Assembly (NCBI RefSeq): GCF_022012435.1
Contig: NZ_JAKLUA010000001.1
Span: 1,054,001 to 1,118,000, forward strand
Length of the DNA: 64,000 nt
Direction: 5' to 3'
From: Bradyrhizobium zhengyangense
Lineage (GTDB): Bacteria; Pseudomonadota; Alphaproteobacteria; Rhizobiales; Xanthobacteraceae
Shown: positions 1 to 8,859 of the stretch, in pieces
Layout of the letters: every line of letters starts with the position of its first letter
How positions within the stretch are numbered: the stretch's first letter is position 1
Made by a program: the position numbers and the translations under genes
Notes under the pieces: generated by a model
The model's database searches: none
What the model saw: the letters and a program-made list of their open reading frames with translations, nothing else
Told to the model about the DNA's origin: nothing

Positions 1-514
1 AAAGGCTGACGCGATCTCTTTGCTGCTCGAATATGAACGGCGCCTGTTCCCCTTCATCGAGCTCGGCCAACCGAACATCGGCATCAACGCGGGGCAGCAG
101 CGGTGCACCTTCCGCGAAACCAAGTTCGAATATTCTATTGAAATCTTCGGGTGAGATGGGACGGACTGCCGATTGAGCACGTCCGGAAATTCGTCCCTGC
201 TCATTCAGGACACCGCGCTCTACTGGACCAGTCGGCCCGTTGAACGAAACCGGATTGGCAAAATCGAGATAGCTTCCAGGCTCGATCAGAGCGAGATACA
301 TCCCTGGAGTGCCCGGGTCAGGAATAATCTGCTGAACCCGAGAAATCGCAAAATAGCCGCGCGTCTCGGCCACTTTGCTCGGCTCGTAATAGATGATCCA
401 ATCGCCTATGCAGGCTTCAACGCGGCGGAGATACTGACTGGGAAACTGATATCGTTCAGCGGGACTGTCATCGTAGATCGAGTCCGATCGATGGATGAAT
501 ACCCCAAATCCCAT
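1..514 (-). CDS. HNH/restriction-endonuclease-like protein, N-terminal part (runs off the window)
   Basis: Reading the minus strand from an ATG at 514 gives 171 uninterrupted codons to the window edge. The N-terminus begins MGFGVFIHRSDSIYDD and continues with well-conserved-looking stretches (RVEACIGDWIIYYEP, YLALIEPGSYLDF). I recall this N-terminal region from rhizobial proteins annotated as HNH or putative restriction endonucleases, where the HNH motif lies in the C-terminal half; that half is outside the window, so the catalytic residues cannot be checked. The gene follows guaA on the same strand with a 53-nt gap and has no strong ribosome binding site. Codon use is ordinary for the window. 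That it is coding is fairly sure; the family name comes from memory of the N-terminal sequence. Confidence 0.7.
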   Translation of the reverse strand, partial: MGFGVFIHRSDSIYDDSPAERYQFPSQYLRRVEACIGDWIIYYEPSKVAETRGYFAISRVQQIIPDPGTPGMYLALIEPGSYLDFANPVSFNGPTGPVERGVLNEQGRISGRAQSAVRPISPEDFNRIFELGFAEGAPLLPRVDADVRLAELDEGEQAPFIFEQQRDRVSL

Positions 515-567
515 GATTCAAACGGCGTCGCCTCTCCGGAGAGCTAGGGATTGAACAATCATGCCCC

Positions 568-2166
568 CTACTCCCACTCAATCGTCCCCGGCGGCTTGCT
601 GGTCACGTCGTACACCACCCTGTTCACGCCCTTCACCTCGTTGATGATGCGCGTGGCGGTCTCGCCCAGGAACTTCATGTCGAACTGGTAGAAGTCCGCG
701 GTCATGCCGTCGGTGGAGGTGACGGCGCGCAGGCCGACCACATAATCATAGGTGCGACCGTCGCCCATGACGCCGACGGTCTTGACGGGGAGCAGCACGG
801 CGAAGGCCTGCCAGATGTCGTCGTAGAGGCCGTGCTTGCGGATCTGGTCGATGTAGACGGCATCGGCCTTGCGCAGGATGTCGAGCTTGTCTCTCGTGAT
901 GTCGCCGGGGCAGCGGATGGCGAGACCCGGGCCCGGGAACGGGTGGCGGCCGACGAAGATTTCGGGAAGGCCGAGCTCGCGCCCGAGCTTGCGCACCTCG
1001 TCCTTGAACAGCTCGCGCAGGGGCTCGACGAGCTTCATGTTCATGCGCTCGGGGAGACCGCCGACATTGTGGTGCGACTTGATGGTGACTGAAGGTCCGC
1101 CGGTGAAGGAGACGCTCTCGATCACGTCAGGGTAGAGCGTGCCTTGCGCCAGGAAGTCGGCGCCGCCGATCTTCTTGGCCTCCTGCTCGAACACCTCGAT
1201 GAAGAGGCGGCCGATGGTCTTGCGCTTGGTTTCCGGATCGGTGACGCCTTCGAGCTCGCCGAGGAATTGCTTGGACGCATCCACGTGCACGAGCGGGATG
1301 TTGTAGTGGTGGCGGAACAGGTCGACGACGGTCTTGGCCTCGTCGAGACGCAGCAAGCCATGATCGACGAACACGCAGGTGAGCTGATCGCCGATGGCCT
1401 CGTGGATCAGCACGGCGGCAACGGCGGAATCGACGCCGCCGGAAAGGCCGCAGATCACCTTGCCCTTGCCGACCTGCTGGCGGATCTTTGCGATCTCCTC
1501 CTCGCGGAAGGCACGCATGGTCCAGTCGCCGGTGAGGCCGGCGATCTTGCGCACGAAGTTGCGGATCAGTTTTGCGCCGTCTGGCGTGTGCACCACTTCG
1601 GGGTGGAACATCAGGCCGTAATATTTGCGCTTCTCGTCCTGGATGATCGCGAAGGGCGCGTTCGGCGAGGTGCCGGCGACGGAGAAGCCCGGCGGCATCC
1701 TGGTGATGCGGTCGCCATGGCTCATCCAGACCTGGTTCTTGCTGCCTGACGACCAGACATCCTCGAACAGCTTGCTGTCGGCCTTGACCTCGACGTCGGC
1801 GCGGCCGAATTCGCGGTGATGGCCGCCCTCGACCTCACCGCCGAGCTGGGCGGCCATGGTCATCTGGCCGTAGCAGATGCCCATTACGGGCACGCCGGAG
1901 GCGAAGATCAGCTGCGGCGCGCGGGGCGAGCCGGCCTCATGCACCGACTCAGGCCCGCCGGAGAGAATCACCGCTTTCGGCTTCATCTCCTTGAAGGCTT
2001 CTTCGGCCTTGTTGAACGGGACGATCTCGCAATAGACGCCGTCCTCGCGCACGCGACGCGCAATCAGCTGCGTCACCTGGCTGCCGAAGTCGACGATGAG
2101 AATCTTGTCGTGCGCCGAGGCCACCGAGGGCGTCGACGCGGAGCGGTCGTTCTGTGCTGCTGTCAT
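568..2166 (-). CDS. guaA: GMP synthase (glutamine-hydrolysing)
   Basis: This 532-aa enzyme converts XMP to GMP using glutamine and ATP in cytosolic purine synthesis. The N-terminal class I glutamine amidotransferase domain shows the nucleophile motif GICYGQ and the His-Glu motif HPEVVH. The ATP-pyrophosphatase domain follows with the P-loop SGGVDSAV, and the C-terminal dimerisation domain ends in PPGTIEWE as in all GuaA. The start is placed at MTAAQNDRS because the 19 upstream codons ([12 protein letters not shown]) are Arg/Gly-rich, look non-coding and exceed the usual family length of about 520-540 aa. guaB lies 7 kb away on the same strand, so both GMP-branch enzymes are in this window. 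Identification is secure; the exact start is less so. Confidence 0.97.
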   Translation of the reverse strand: MTAAQNDRSASTPSVASAHDKILIVDFGSQVTQLIARRVREDGVYCEIVPFNKAEEAFKEMKPKAVILSGGPESVHEAGSPRAPQLIFASGVPVMGICYGQMTMAAQLGGEVEGGHHREFGRADVEVKADSKLFEDVWSSGSKNQVWMSHGDRITRMPPGFSVAGTSPNAPFAIIQDEKRKYYGLMFHPEVVHTPDGAKLIRNFVRKIAGLTGDWTMRAFREEEIAKIRQQVGKGKVICGLSGGVDSAVAAVLIHEAIGDQLTCVFVDHGLLRLDEAKTVVDLFRHHYNIPLVHVDASKQFLGELEGVTDPETKRKTIGRLFIEVFEQEAKKIGGADFLAQGTLYPDVIESVSFTGGPSVTIKSHHNVGGLPERMNMKLVEPLRELFKDEVRKLGRELGLPEIFVGRHPFPGPGLAIRCPGDITRDKLDILRKADAVYIDQIRKHGLYDDIWQAFAVLLPVKTVGVMGDGRTYDYVVGLRAVTSTDGMTADFYQFDMKFLGETATRIINEVKGVNRVVYDVTSKPPGTIEWE

Positions 2167-2314
2167 GGCAAGCCAATACGCGATGAGCCCCCGGCCCGCA
2201 ACCGCGCCTCTGCGCGCGCCCACATGCTTCTTTGGGCATGGACAAATGGATATAGGTAAGTATTATTGACCTAATTGCCTCGCCGCGAACCAGGGGCCGA
2301 TCAGGGAGAACGCC

Positions 2315-2686
2315 ATGTCGAAATTCCATCAGCCTTCAACGCTCGCCGCACTCGGCCGCACCTGGGTCGAGGCCTGGAATGCGCGCGATCTCGAGCGCGT
2401 GCTCACGCTCTATGACGATGCCACCGTGATGACCTCGGACCGCATCCCCGCGATGGGGTTCGATGCCAGCGGCACCGTGCGCGGCAAGGATGCTCTGCGT
2501 GCCTATTGGAGCAAGGCGCTGGGGTTGTTGCCGAAGCTGCACTTCTCGCTGATCGACGTGTTCGTCAGCCCCGACAGTTTGGTGGTGTTTTACCAGAACG
2601 AGCGCGGAAAAAGGATCTGCGAGTATCTGCGAGTGAATGATGCGGGGCTGATCGTGCAGGGATCGGCGAACCATCTGGTGGGGTGA
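2315..2686 (+). CDS. NTF2-like / SnoaL-fold protein
   Basis: This 123-aa protein has the pattern of the SnoaL-like/NTF2 superfamily: an N-terminal helix (ALGRTWVEAWNARDLERVLTLY) ending in a YDDATVMTSDR strand, then a loop with a conserved RGKDALRAYWSKAL segment and two long strands. Such small alpha+beta barrels are isomerases, hydrolases or ligand carriers, and the fold alone does not give a substrate. An AGGGAGA ribosome binding site sits 5 nt before the ATG. The gene is divergent from guaA. No membrane segment or signal peptide is visible. Confidence 0.85.
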   Translation: MSKFHQPSTLAALGRTWVEAWNARDLERVLTLYDDATVMTSDRIPAMGFDASGTVRGKDALRAYWSKALGLLPKLHFSLIDVFVSPDSLVVFYQNERGKRICEYLRVNDAGLIVQGSANHLVG

Positions 2687-2700
2687 GTGCCAACCACCGC

Positions 2701-2804
2701 TGTCATTCCCCGCGAAGGCGGGGAATCCAGTACGCCGCGGCTTTTCGATGAACCACGGACGTCTCGGAATACTGGATCGCCCGATCAAGTCGGGCGATGA
2801 CAGC
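2701..2804. repeat. Intergenic palindromic repeat, family A copy 1
   Basis: The element opens with GTCATTCCCCGC and closes with CGGGCGATGACAGC. It contains two hairpins, TTCCCCGC/GCGGGGAA at 2706-2725 and TCGCCCG/CGGGCGA at 2777-2797. Inverted AATCCAGTA (2724-2732) and ATACTGGAT (2769-2777) motifs flank an unpaired centre. The same architecture recurs at 8860-8963 and, more loosely, at 25709-25795. It resembles REP/BIME-type elements and lies between two genes on the same strand. Confidence 0.8.
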
Positions 2805-2904
2805 GAGAGCGAGGGACGCATGTGCCCCAAGCTTGCAACAACGGAGACTGGGGCGCGCGCGTGCGCTAACAACGGCCTCGCCGGCTCTGAAACAGGACCC
2901 ACCC

Positions 2905-3237
2905 ATGAAACTCCCCGCCTCGCCGTTCACCGTCACCGACTGGAGCAAGGTCGAAGCCACCAGGCATCCCGGCGAGACCGGGCACGCGCTGTGGCGCACG
3001 CTTGATATCGGCGAGCTCCGCGTGCGGATGGTCGAGTATTCGCCGGGCTATCTGGCCGATCATTGGTGCGATCGTGGGCACGTGCTCTACGTGCTCAAGG
3101 GCGAGCTCGACAGCGAGCTGCGCGACGGGCGCAAGTTCAAGCTGACGCCGGGGATGAGCTACCAGGTGTCGGATTTCGGGGATGCCGCGCATCGCTCCTC
3201 GACATCAGTGGGCGCGACGCTCTTCATCGTGGATTGA
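2905..3237 (+). CDS. Small cupin (DHCW-motif type)
   Basis: This 110-aa single-domain cupin has its first barrel motif at YLADHWCDRGHVLYVLKGEL, with His and Cys residues around the usual metal site, and its second in LTPGMSYQVSDFGDAAHRSS. Families with this ADHWC signature are named DHCW-motif cupins; their function is unknown. The start is set at MKLPASPFTV (2905) because the preceding in-frame residues cover the family A repeat region and are Arg/Ala-rich. No partner gene is adjacent beyond the NTF2-like gene upstream, so co-function is not implied. Confidence 0.85.
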   Translation: MKLPASPFTVTDWSKVEATRHPGETGHALWRTLDIGELRVRMVEYSPGYLADHWCDRGHVLYVLKGELDSELRDGRKFKLTPGMSYQVSDFGDAAHRSSTSVGATLFIVD

Positions 3238-3313
3238 CGGAACTGTCTTTCAGGGCCCGGTGTGCAGCGCAAAATAGCAAATGTCGCGCGACTCGCTGTC
3301 TGGGCGTGCCGCC

Positions 3314-3342
3314 TTGAAGTTGCCCCAAAAAATCGCTAGATT
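3314..3342 (+). promoter_or_regulatory. Predicted sigma-70-type promoter of the cold-shock gene
   Basis: TTGAAG (3314-3319) and TAGATT (3337-3342) are separated by exactly 17 nt. They lie about 155 nt before the cold-shock ATG, giving a leader of roughly 150 nt. Long leaders are typical of cspA-type genes, where they act in temperature or stability control. This is a by-eye match only. Confidence 0.4.
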
Positions 3343-3499
3343 GTGATGATCGATCCTTGGCCGAACGACTGGGCCGCTCCGTCTCATTTCCAATGGGCGA
3401 GCACGTTTCAGGTATTTCTCCAAAATCGACCAATCGGGACGTGGGCGCAAAATGCGCATTTGTCCCCCTGAGTGCATCGTCAATTGAAAGGAAATGACT

Positions 3500-3709
3500 A
3501 TGGCAATGGGCACCGTGAAGTGGTTCAACAACCAAAAGGGCTTTGGCTTCATCCAGCCGGATGACGGCGCAAAGGACGTCTTCGTTCACATCAGCGCCGT
3601 CGAGCGCGCTGGTCTGTCGACCCTCAACGAGGGCCAGAAGGTCTCCTTCGACATCGTCGCGGACCGCCGCAGCGGCAAGTCCTCGGCCGACAACCTCCGC
3701 GCCGGCTAG
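3500..3709 (+). CDS. Cold-shock domain protein (CspA family)
   Basis: This 69-aa single cold-shock domain carries both RNA-binding motifs: KGFGFIQ (RNP1) and DVFVHISA (RNP2). These proteins bind single-stranded RNA or DNA and act as RNA chaperones in the cytosol. Two ATGs are available, at 3494 and 3500; the second ([10 protein letters not shown]) is preferred because the AAAGGA site is 8 nt before it and abuts the first. The gene stands alone with its own promoter-like sequence and a downstream terminator. Confidence 0.95.
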   Translation: MAMGTVKWFNNQKGFGFIQPDDGAKDVFVHISAVERAGLSTLNEGQKVSFDIVADRRSGKSSADNLRAG

Positions 3710-3761
3710 TGGCCGCGCAGACGCTCTGACCACGGACGTACCGGCAGAGTGTTGAGACAAG

Positions 3762-3798
3762 AAACCCCGCGACCGGGATCCGGTTCGCGGGGTTTTTG
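3762..3798 (+). terminator. Rho-independent terminator after the cold-shock gene
   Basis: AACCCCGC and GCGGGGTT form a strong GC-rich stem with an inner ACCGG/CCGGT stem, followed on the plus strand by a T-run (GGTTTTTG). It lies between the ends of the convergent cold-shock and RsmB-family genes. The A-rich left flank makes weak bidirectional use possible. Confidence 0.85.
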
Positions 3799-3806
3799 TT
3801 TGGGGA

Positions 3807-5108
3807 TTAGCTCGCCTTCTTCAGGACCGACACGAAGAAGCCATCCGTCCCCGTGCGCCTTGTCGTCATCAGCCAGCCCTCAGGCGATTGCAGCGCGGCT
3901 TGTGCGAAGTCCTCGGCCTTGTCCCAGAGCACGCTCGCGGTCTGCTCCGGCGGCACCACCGCAAACTCCGGGTGCCGGGCGATGAAGGCCCTCACCTGCT
4001 CGCCGTTCTCCTCCGACAGTACCGAGCAGGTGATGTAGGCGATGCGGCCGCCCTGCTTCACCAGCGGAACCGCGCGCTCCAGCGCCTCGGCCTGGTCTTT
4101 CAGGCGGATCTCGAGCGCGCCCGGCCGCATGCGCCATTTGGCATCGGGGTTGCGGCGCCAGGTTCCGGTTCCCGTGCAGGGCGCATCGATGACGACGAGG
4201 TCGGCGGTCGCGCTGATATCGACAAGCGGATCGGCCTCGCCCTTGGGGGTGCGGACATCGGCATTGTGGACGCCGGCGCGCGACAGGCGTTCGTGAATCG
4301 GCGCAAGCTGGCGCTTGTCGCGGTCGGTGGCAATGAGGCGACCCTTGCCCTGCATCAGGGCGGCGAGCGCCAGCGTCTTGCCGCCGGCACCGGCGCAGAG
4401 ATCGATCACCTGTTCGCCCGGCTTTGCCGCGGTGAACAGGGCCGCAAGCTGCGATCCTTCATCCTGCACTTCAATGCCGCCCTTGATGAAATCCTCTTCC
4501 GCCTGGATGCCGGGGTTGCGCGCATCGGCTGAAAGCTCGATGCGCAGGCCGTTTGGCGACCACGGCGTCGGTTTCGCATGAAGATGAGCAAGCGCCTTCA
4601 GCACCTTGTCGCGGTTGGATTTTAGCGTGTTGACGCGCAAGTCGAGCGGCGCCCGGCTCGCCATCGCCACCGCCTCGGCGGCGCGGTCTTCGCCGAACAC
4701 TTTTGCAAGATGGGAATCGAGCCATTCCGGATAGTCGCCGGCGATCGCGGCGGGCGCGTTTTTCAGTGAGCGATGGCTGAGCGCGGCCTGCTCGGCGTCC
4801 GTCAGTGGTTCAGGTGCAAACCGGCTGCCGTCGAACATCGCGGCCATGGTCGCGGTGTCCATGTTGCGCTCGAGGCGGAGCATGCCGATCAGCCGCGCGC
4901 GGGCGGTATCGGAATCCATCAGGTAGGCGCTGGAGGAAAAGCGGCGCAGCACGTCCCAGACGAGACCGGCAATGGCGGCGCGGTCGCCGGAGCCGGCAAA
5001 GCGGTGCGCGGTGCCCCACTCCTTCAGCGCTTTCGCCGCCGGCACGCGGTCCTTCTCGATGGTGTTGATCACTTCGATGGCTGCGGACAGCCGGGCAGCG
5101 GGAGTCAT
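3807..5108 (-). CDS. RsmB/NOP2-family rRNA m5C methyltransferase
   Basis: This 433-aa class I SAM-dependent RNA methyltransferase probably makes 5-methylcytosine in 16S rRNA. The N-terminal helices (about residues 1-70) resemble the NusB-like domain of RsmB. The SAM-binding motif I is DLCAGAGGKTLALAAL. The two catalytic Cys motifs of m5C enzymes are both present: DAPCTGTGTWRRNPD and TCSVLSEENGEQV. Length agrees with RsmB (about 430 aa). It is convergent with the cold-shock gene. A small MAPEG gene lies just upstream on the same strand with a 35-nt gap, so they may be cotranscribed. The exact target base could differ from the E. coli enzyme. Confidence 0.93.
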   Translation of the reverse strand: MTPAARLSAAIEVINTIEKDRVPAAKALKEWGTAHRFAGSGDRAAIAGLVWDVLRRFSSSAYLMDSDTARARLIGMLRLERNMDTATMAAMFDGSRFAPEPLTDAEQAALSHRSLKNAPAAIAGDYPEWLDSHLAKVFGEDRAAEAVAMASRAPLDLRVNTLKSNRDKVLKALAHLHAKPTPWSPNGLRIELSADARNPGIQAEEDFIKGGIEVQDEGSQLAALFTAAKPGEQVIDLCAGAGGKTLALAALMQGKGRLIATDRDKRQLAPIHERLSRAGVHNADVRTPKGEADPLVDISATADLVVIDAPCTGTGTWRRNPDAKWRMRPGALEIRLKDQAEALERAVPLVKQGGRIAYITCSVLSEENGEQVRAFIARHPEFAVVPPEQTASVLWDKAEDFAQAALQSPEGWLMTTRRTGTDGFFVSVLKKAS

Positions 5109-5143
5109 TTGAATCTTTCAGATCAGGATCGGCGAGCAAACGC

Positions 5144-5566
5144 CTAGATCAGCAACAGAATTTTGAGTGCGAAGTAGATCCACATCGCCAGCAGCACGAG
5201 CACGCCGGCAAGCCAGACCGAAGAGCGCCGGCCGAGATCGTTCGAGGTGACGAACACGCCGGCATGGGCAAAGCGTGTCACCACGAACACCCAGGACATC
5301 AGCACGATGAAGAGATCGGCATGGCGGAGCGGCAGCGCCAGCGCGATGAGGGCGTAGAACAGCACCGGCAGCTCGAACTGGTTGCGGTAGCAATTGGCGA
5401 TTTGCGTGGCGCCCTTCGGCCAGTTCGGCTCGCCCAGCGCGATGTCGCGGATCTTGGTCTCGCCCGAGACCAGCGCCTTCCGCCGCCCGAACACCATGCC
5501 GATCAGCAGCGCGAAGGTAAGCCCGATCTGCACGAAAACAGGCAGCAGGACCATTTGAACGGACAT
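5144..5566 (-). CDS. MAPEG-domain membrane protein
   Basis: This 140-aa protein has about four hydrophobic segments. The first is at residues 5-25 (LLPVFVQIGLTFALLIGMVF) and another ends the protein. The NQFELPVLFYALIALAL stretch matches the conserved NQFE-x-P signature of MAPEG proteins (membrane-associated eicosanoid and glutathione metabolism). Bacterial members are mostly uncharacterised. The start at 5566 was chosen because the upstream extension lacks hydrophobic character and the family begins a few residues before the first helix. Confidence 0.88.
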   Translation of the reverse strand: MSVQMVLLPVFVQIGLTFALLIGMVFGRRKALVSGETKIRDIALGEPNWPKGATQIANCYRNQFELPVLFYALIALALPLRHADLFIVLMSWVFVVTRFAHAGVFVTSNDLGRRSSVWLAGVLVLLAMWIYFALKILLLI

Positions 5567-5722
5567 CGGAACTTTCCCGTGAGGCGGTATGCCGCGGACC
5601 GTCATTAGCCGCGACTTCTCACGCTGACAATCAAGGAGTTGAACCAGCGTTCCCGAGTCCGCGACCAACCAGCGATTGTTAAAGCGATTTTGCCCCATTG
5701 CGGGCCTTCGAGGCGAGCCGCC

Positions 5723-6340
5723 ATGAGCACCCTGTCCAGCCTTTGGTCCGAATCCGCCGACGGCCAGCTCGGCATCTGGATGTCGGCGCTGTCAGGCGTC
5801 GCGGCGGCGCTCGCCGTCGCGCTGGCGATGACAGTCTATTTCCGCCTGGCCTACCGCACCTGGCGCGATGTCGTCAGGCACGGCCTGGCGGTGCTCGCGG
5901 CAGCCGCGCTGCTCGCGTTCGTTGCCTTCGACATGCGCCACGCCGCGCTTGCCTATCTCGGCCTCAACCCGTCCAAGCCGGCGGTGGAGTTCGAGATCCG
6001 GATGCCACGCGAAACCTTGACGGCTGCGTCCGCCGACGCTCAGATCGAGCTGCACACCGACCGCAACCAGACACTTGCGCTGGTCGACGGCGTCAGCGAC
6101 CTCACTGACGGACGCGCGGTGCTGCGCGGCGCGGTCGCCCTCACCCATCGCACTACCGACCGCATGCTGGTGGTGAGCCTGCCGGGCAAGGGCACGTTCG
6201 AGTTCCGCCTGCGCCTGCCGGCCGAGCCGCATCGCACCGAGCAGTTCGGCCCCTGGCATCTCGCCGACCGCATCGCCTCGCCCGTGGCGGGCAGCGTCGC
6301 GCAGCAGGACGCCTACACGATCCGCTATCGCGTGCTTTAA
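5723..6340 (+). CDS. Conserved hypothetical protein with two N-terminal membrane segments
   Basis: This 205-aa protein has two hydrophobic segments (about residues 18-42, SALSGVAAALAVALAMTVYF, and 55-72, GLAVLAAAALLAFVAF) followed by an exported soluble domain of about 130 aa. That domain looks beta-rich (VEFEIRMPRETL, IELHTDRNQTLALVDG, TFEFRLRLPAE). I do not recognise a named family. It is divergent from the MAPEG gene and is followed 68 nt later by a metallophosphoesterase on the same strand, so the two may share a transcript. Confidence 0.75.
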   Translation: MSTLSSLWSESADGQLGIWMSALSGVAAALAVALAMTVYFRLAYRTWRDVVRHGLAVLAAAALLAFVAFDMRHAALAYLGLNPSKPAVEFEIRMPRETLTAASADAQIELHTDRNQTLALVDGVSDLTDGRAVLRGAVALTHRTTDRMLVVSLPGKGTFEFRLRLPAEPHRTEQFGPWHLADRIASPVAGSVAQQDAYTIRYRVL

Positions 6341-6408
6341 ACTTTGTTTCATCGCCGATCTTGCGCCGATGTCATCGTTCCGACGTTTGGCTAGATGATA
6401 CTTCGCGC

Positions 6409-7251
6409 ATGTCCGAATTTCGCATCACGCAGATTTCCGACACGCATCTCGGCCGGCGTTTTCCCGGCCTGATCGCAAACTTCCAGGCGGTCAGCGAGCA
6501 CATCGATGCAAGCAGGCCCGATCTCGTCATCAACACCGGCGACGTGTCGTTCGACGGACCGACGAGCCGCGACGATGTCGCGTTCGCGAAGAGCCTGCAC
6601 GCTGCCCTGCCCGTCGACTGTCGCTACATCCCTGGTAATCACGACATCGGTGACAATCCGACGGCGCTCGGGCCGGCGCCGAAGCCGCCGGTCACCGAGG
6701 CGCACCGCCAGCAATTTCGCGACATCATCGGCGAGGACCATTGGTCATTCGATGCTGCCGGCTGGCGCTTCATCGGCCTCAACTCGCTGGTGATGAATTC
6801 AGGGCTCGCGTTCGAGGCCGAGCAGTTCGACTGGCTCGCTTCGGAGATCGCCGAGGTGAACGGCAGGCCGGTCGCGCTGTTCATCCACAAGCCGCTGTTT
6901 CTCAACCTGCCCGACGATCCTGAACTCCCGGAGACCTCGATCCGCTACGTGCCGCAGCCGGCGCGCGCGCGGCTGATCGAGATGTTCGCGCGCGCCGATC
7001 TCCGCCTGGTCGCCAGCGGTCACGTGCATCAGCGCCGCGACTTCACGTCCCGCCACGCCAGGCACGTCTGGGCGCCCTCAGCCGGCTTCAAGATCAATGA
7101 CACACGCCAGGATCGGATCGCGATCAAGGAGACGGGCCTCGTCGAGTACCGCTTCGCGTCAAACAGTTTTGAAGTCCGCCACGTCCGCGCCGCGGGCCAG
7201 GTCGATATCGACATCGAAGAGCTGTTCGCCCAGATGGGCGGCGAGCACTAG
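6409..7251 (+). CDS. Calcineurin-like metallophosphoesterase
   Basis: This 280-aa protein shows the full binuclear-metal signature: DTHLG near residue 11, TGDVSFDG, PGNHDIGD, a His in LFIHKPLF and the terminal GHVHQRRD. The order and spacing fit the CpdA/Icc-like phosphodiesterase subgroup (cyclic nucleotide or phospholipid phosphodiesterases). The substrate cannot be deduced. The start at MSEFRITQISD (6409) puts the first metal ligand at the usual distance from the N-terminus. Confidence 0.92.
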   Translation: MSEFRITQISDTHLGRRFPGLIANFQAVSEHIDASRPDLVINTGDVSFDGPTSRDDVAFAKSLHAALPVDCRYIPGNHDIGDNPTALGPAPKPPVTEAHRQQFRDIIGEDHWSFDAAGWRFIGLNSLVMNSGLAFEAEQFDWLASEIAEVNGRPVALFIHKPLFLNLPDDPELPETSIRYVPQPARARLIEMFARADLRLVASGHVHQRRDFTSRHARHVWAPSAGFKINDTRQDRIAIKETGLVEYRFASNSFEVRHVRAAGQVDIDIEELFAQMGGEH

Positions 7252-7259
7252 CTTAGCTC

Positions 7260-7559
7260 TCAGGCGACGCTCTTGAGATCGTGTTGGATTGCAGCCAGCA
7301 ACGACTGCAGCGCCTCGCTGCTCACCGGCTGCGGCGCCGGACCATTGGCGGGGACCACGTTGACGCGATCGGTCGTCCTGACCGATGGCTTCGGAAAGCG
7401 CGGCGGAGGCGCCGGCATCGCGGGAGCAGCAGACTCGCCCTCCTCCTCGATGTTCACGAACTTGCCGTGGATGACGTCGTCATGGCGGCCCATGACATAC
7501 ATGGCCGCCCAATAGCCGGCAGCCAGCAGGATTACGCAGAAAATACCGATCTCTAACAT
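7260..7559 (-). CDS. Small single-pass membrane protein, unknown function
   Basis: This 99-aa protein has one N-terminal hydrophobic helix (IGIFCVILLAAGYWAAMYVMG). A short acidic patch (IEEEGES) and a Pro/Ala-rich linker (AAPAMPAPPPRFPKP) follow, then a C-terminal helix with ALQSLLAAIQHDLKSVA. No domain is recognised. It is convergent with the metallophosphoesterase, 8 nt apart. The composition resembles a membrane-anchored spacer with a small interaction helix; that is inference. Confidence 0.7.
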   Translation of the reverse strand: MLEIGIFCVILLAAGYWAAMYVMGRHDDVIHGKFVNIEEEGESAAPAMPAPPPRFPKPSVRTTDRVNVVPANGPAPQPVSSEALQSLLAAIQHDLKSVA

Positions 7560-7752
7560 CGCAGCACCTGAAATATGCGCGATGATTCAATGCCTTCGCC
7601 TTGGCGTCAATGAACCCTCGGTCACACGCTGCGCCTTTTACGGGCAGGTGTGGCCGATCGGTAACTATTTGTTAACCAGCGACGTCCGGTATGTGGCAAA
7701 GGCGCAACTCCAGGACGCCTCAGGCCTCCTGGAGACGCTAAAAGCAATGGCT

Positions 7753-8787
7753 TTACGCCTTGTCTGGCCCGACCCGGACCAGCTGCTTGCCGAAATTGGC
7801 GCCCTTCAGGAGCCCCATGAAGGCGCCGGGAGCGCTCTCCAGGCCGTCGGTGACGAACTCCTTGTACTTCACCTTGCCATCGCGGACCCATCCGGACATG
7901 TCGCGCAGGAAGTCGCCATGGCGCGAGGCGAAGTCGGAGACGATGAAGCCGCGGAAGGTCAGCCGCTTTGTCAGCGTCGCGCGCATCATCGATGCGGCCC
8001 ATTTCGGCGGCTTTGCTTCGGTGTCGTTGTAATGCGCGATCAGGCCGCAGACCGGCACGCGCGCGAAGGGATTGAGCAGCGGGAAGACCGCCTCGAACAC
8101 CGCGCCGCCGACATTCTCGAAATAGACGTCGATGCCCTTCGGGCAGGCGTCTTTCAGCTTCGCCGCCAGATCAGGATCGCGGTGATCGATGCAGGCATCG
8201 AAGCCGAGCTCCTTCACCACGTAGTCGCACTTGTCCTTGCCGCCGGCGATGCCGACCGCACGTGCGCCCTTGATCTTGGCGATCTGGCCGACCGCGGAGC
8301 CGACTGCGCCGGAGGCACCGGCGACGACGACGGTCTCGCCGGCTTGCGGCTTGCCGATGTCGAGCAGGCCCGTGTAGGCGGTCATCCCGGGCATGCCGAG
8401 CACGCCGATCGAGGTCGAGATCGGACCGAGCTTGGGATCGACCTTGATGAGACCCTTGCCGTTCGAGATCGCGTGCGTCTGCCAGCCAGTCCGTGCGCGC
8501 ACGATGTCGCCCTTGGCAAAATCAGGATTGTTGGAGGCCGCGACTTCGCTCACCGCCTCGCCTTCCATCACGCCGCCGACCGGCACCGGCGCGGCATAGG
8601 ACGGACCGTCGCTCATGCGCCCGCGCATATAGGGATCGAGCGAAAGCCAGATCGTGCGCAGCAGAACATCGCCAGCGCCCGGCGTCGGCACCGCGAATTC
8701 CTCCAGACGAAAATCGGATGATTTGGGCTCGCCGACGGGACGCGCGGCGAGAACGATGCGTTTGGCGCTATGTTGAACTTGGGACAT
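7753..8787 (-). CDS. MDR-family NADP-dependent oxidoreductase (CurA/LTB4 dehydrogenase-like)
   Basis: This 344-aa zinc-independent medium-chain reductase has the N-terminal motif LSLDPYMRGRMSD and the Rossmann nucleotide-binding motif GASGAVGSAVGQIAKIKG. The SGGKDKC-type position reads AGGKDKCDYV, which is typical of NADPH binding in this subgroup. The family reduces alpha,beta-unsaturated ketones and aldehydes. The start at MSQVQHSAKR is chosen over one ten codons upstream because an AGGAGGA ribosome binding site lies 6 nt before it. Confidence 0.92.
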   Translation of the reverse strand: MSQVQHSAKRIVLAARPVGEPKSSDFRLEEFAVPTPGAGDVLLRTIWLSLDPYMRGRMSDGPSYAAPVPVGGVMEGEAVSEVAASNNPDFAKGDIVRARTGWQTHAISNGKGLIKVDPKLGPISTSIGVLGMPGMTAYTGLLDIGKPQAGETVVVAGASGAVGSAVGQIAKIKGARAVGIAGGKDKCDYVVKELGFDACIDHRDPDLAAKLKDACPKGIDVYFENVGGAVFEAVFPLLNPFARVPVCGLIAHYNDTEAKPPKWAASMMRATLTKRLTFRGFIVSDFASRHGDFLRDMSGWVRDGKVKYKEFVTDGLESAPGAFMGLLKGANFGKQLVRVGPDKA

Positions 8788-8859
8788 GGCTTCCTCCTGA
8801 TTGCTTGTTGCAGTCATTTAGGAGGTACGCGGGAATGAAGCAAATCCCAACACGCTCGG

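Noticed and set aside
173..547. 124-codon plus-strand reading frame at the left edge
   Set aside because: The opposite strand gives a longer, better-composed protein (endonuclease-like N-terminus), so this is its shadow.
7582..8721. 379-codon plus-strand frame opposite the MDR oxidoreductase
   Set aside because: Antisense shadow: composition is Arg/His/Ala-rich and no motif is visible, while the minus strand encodes a clear reductase.
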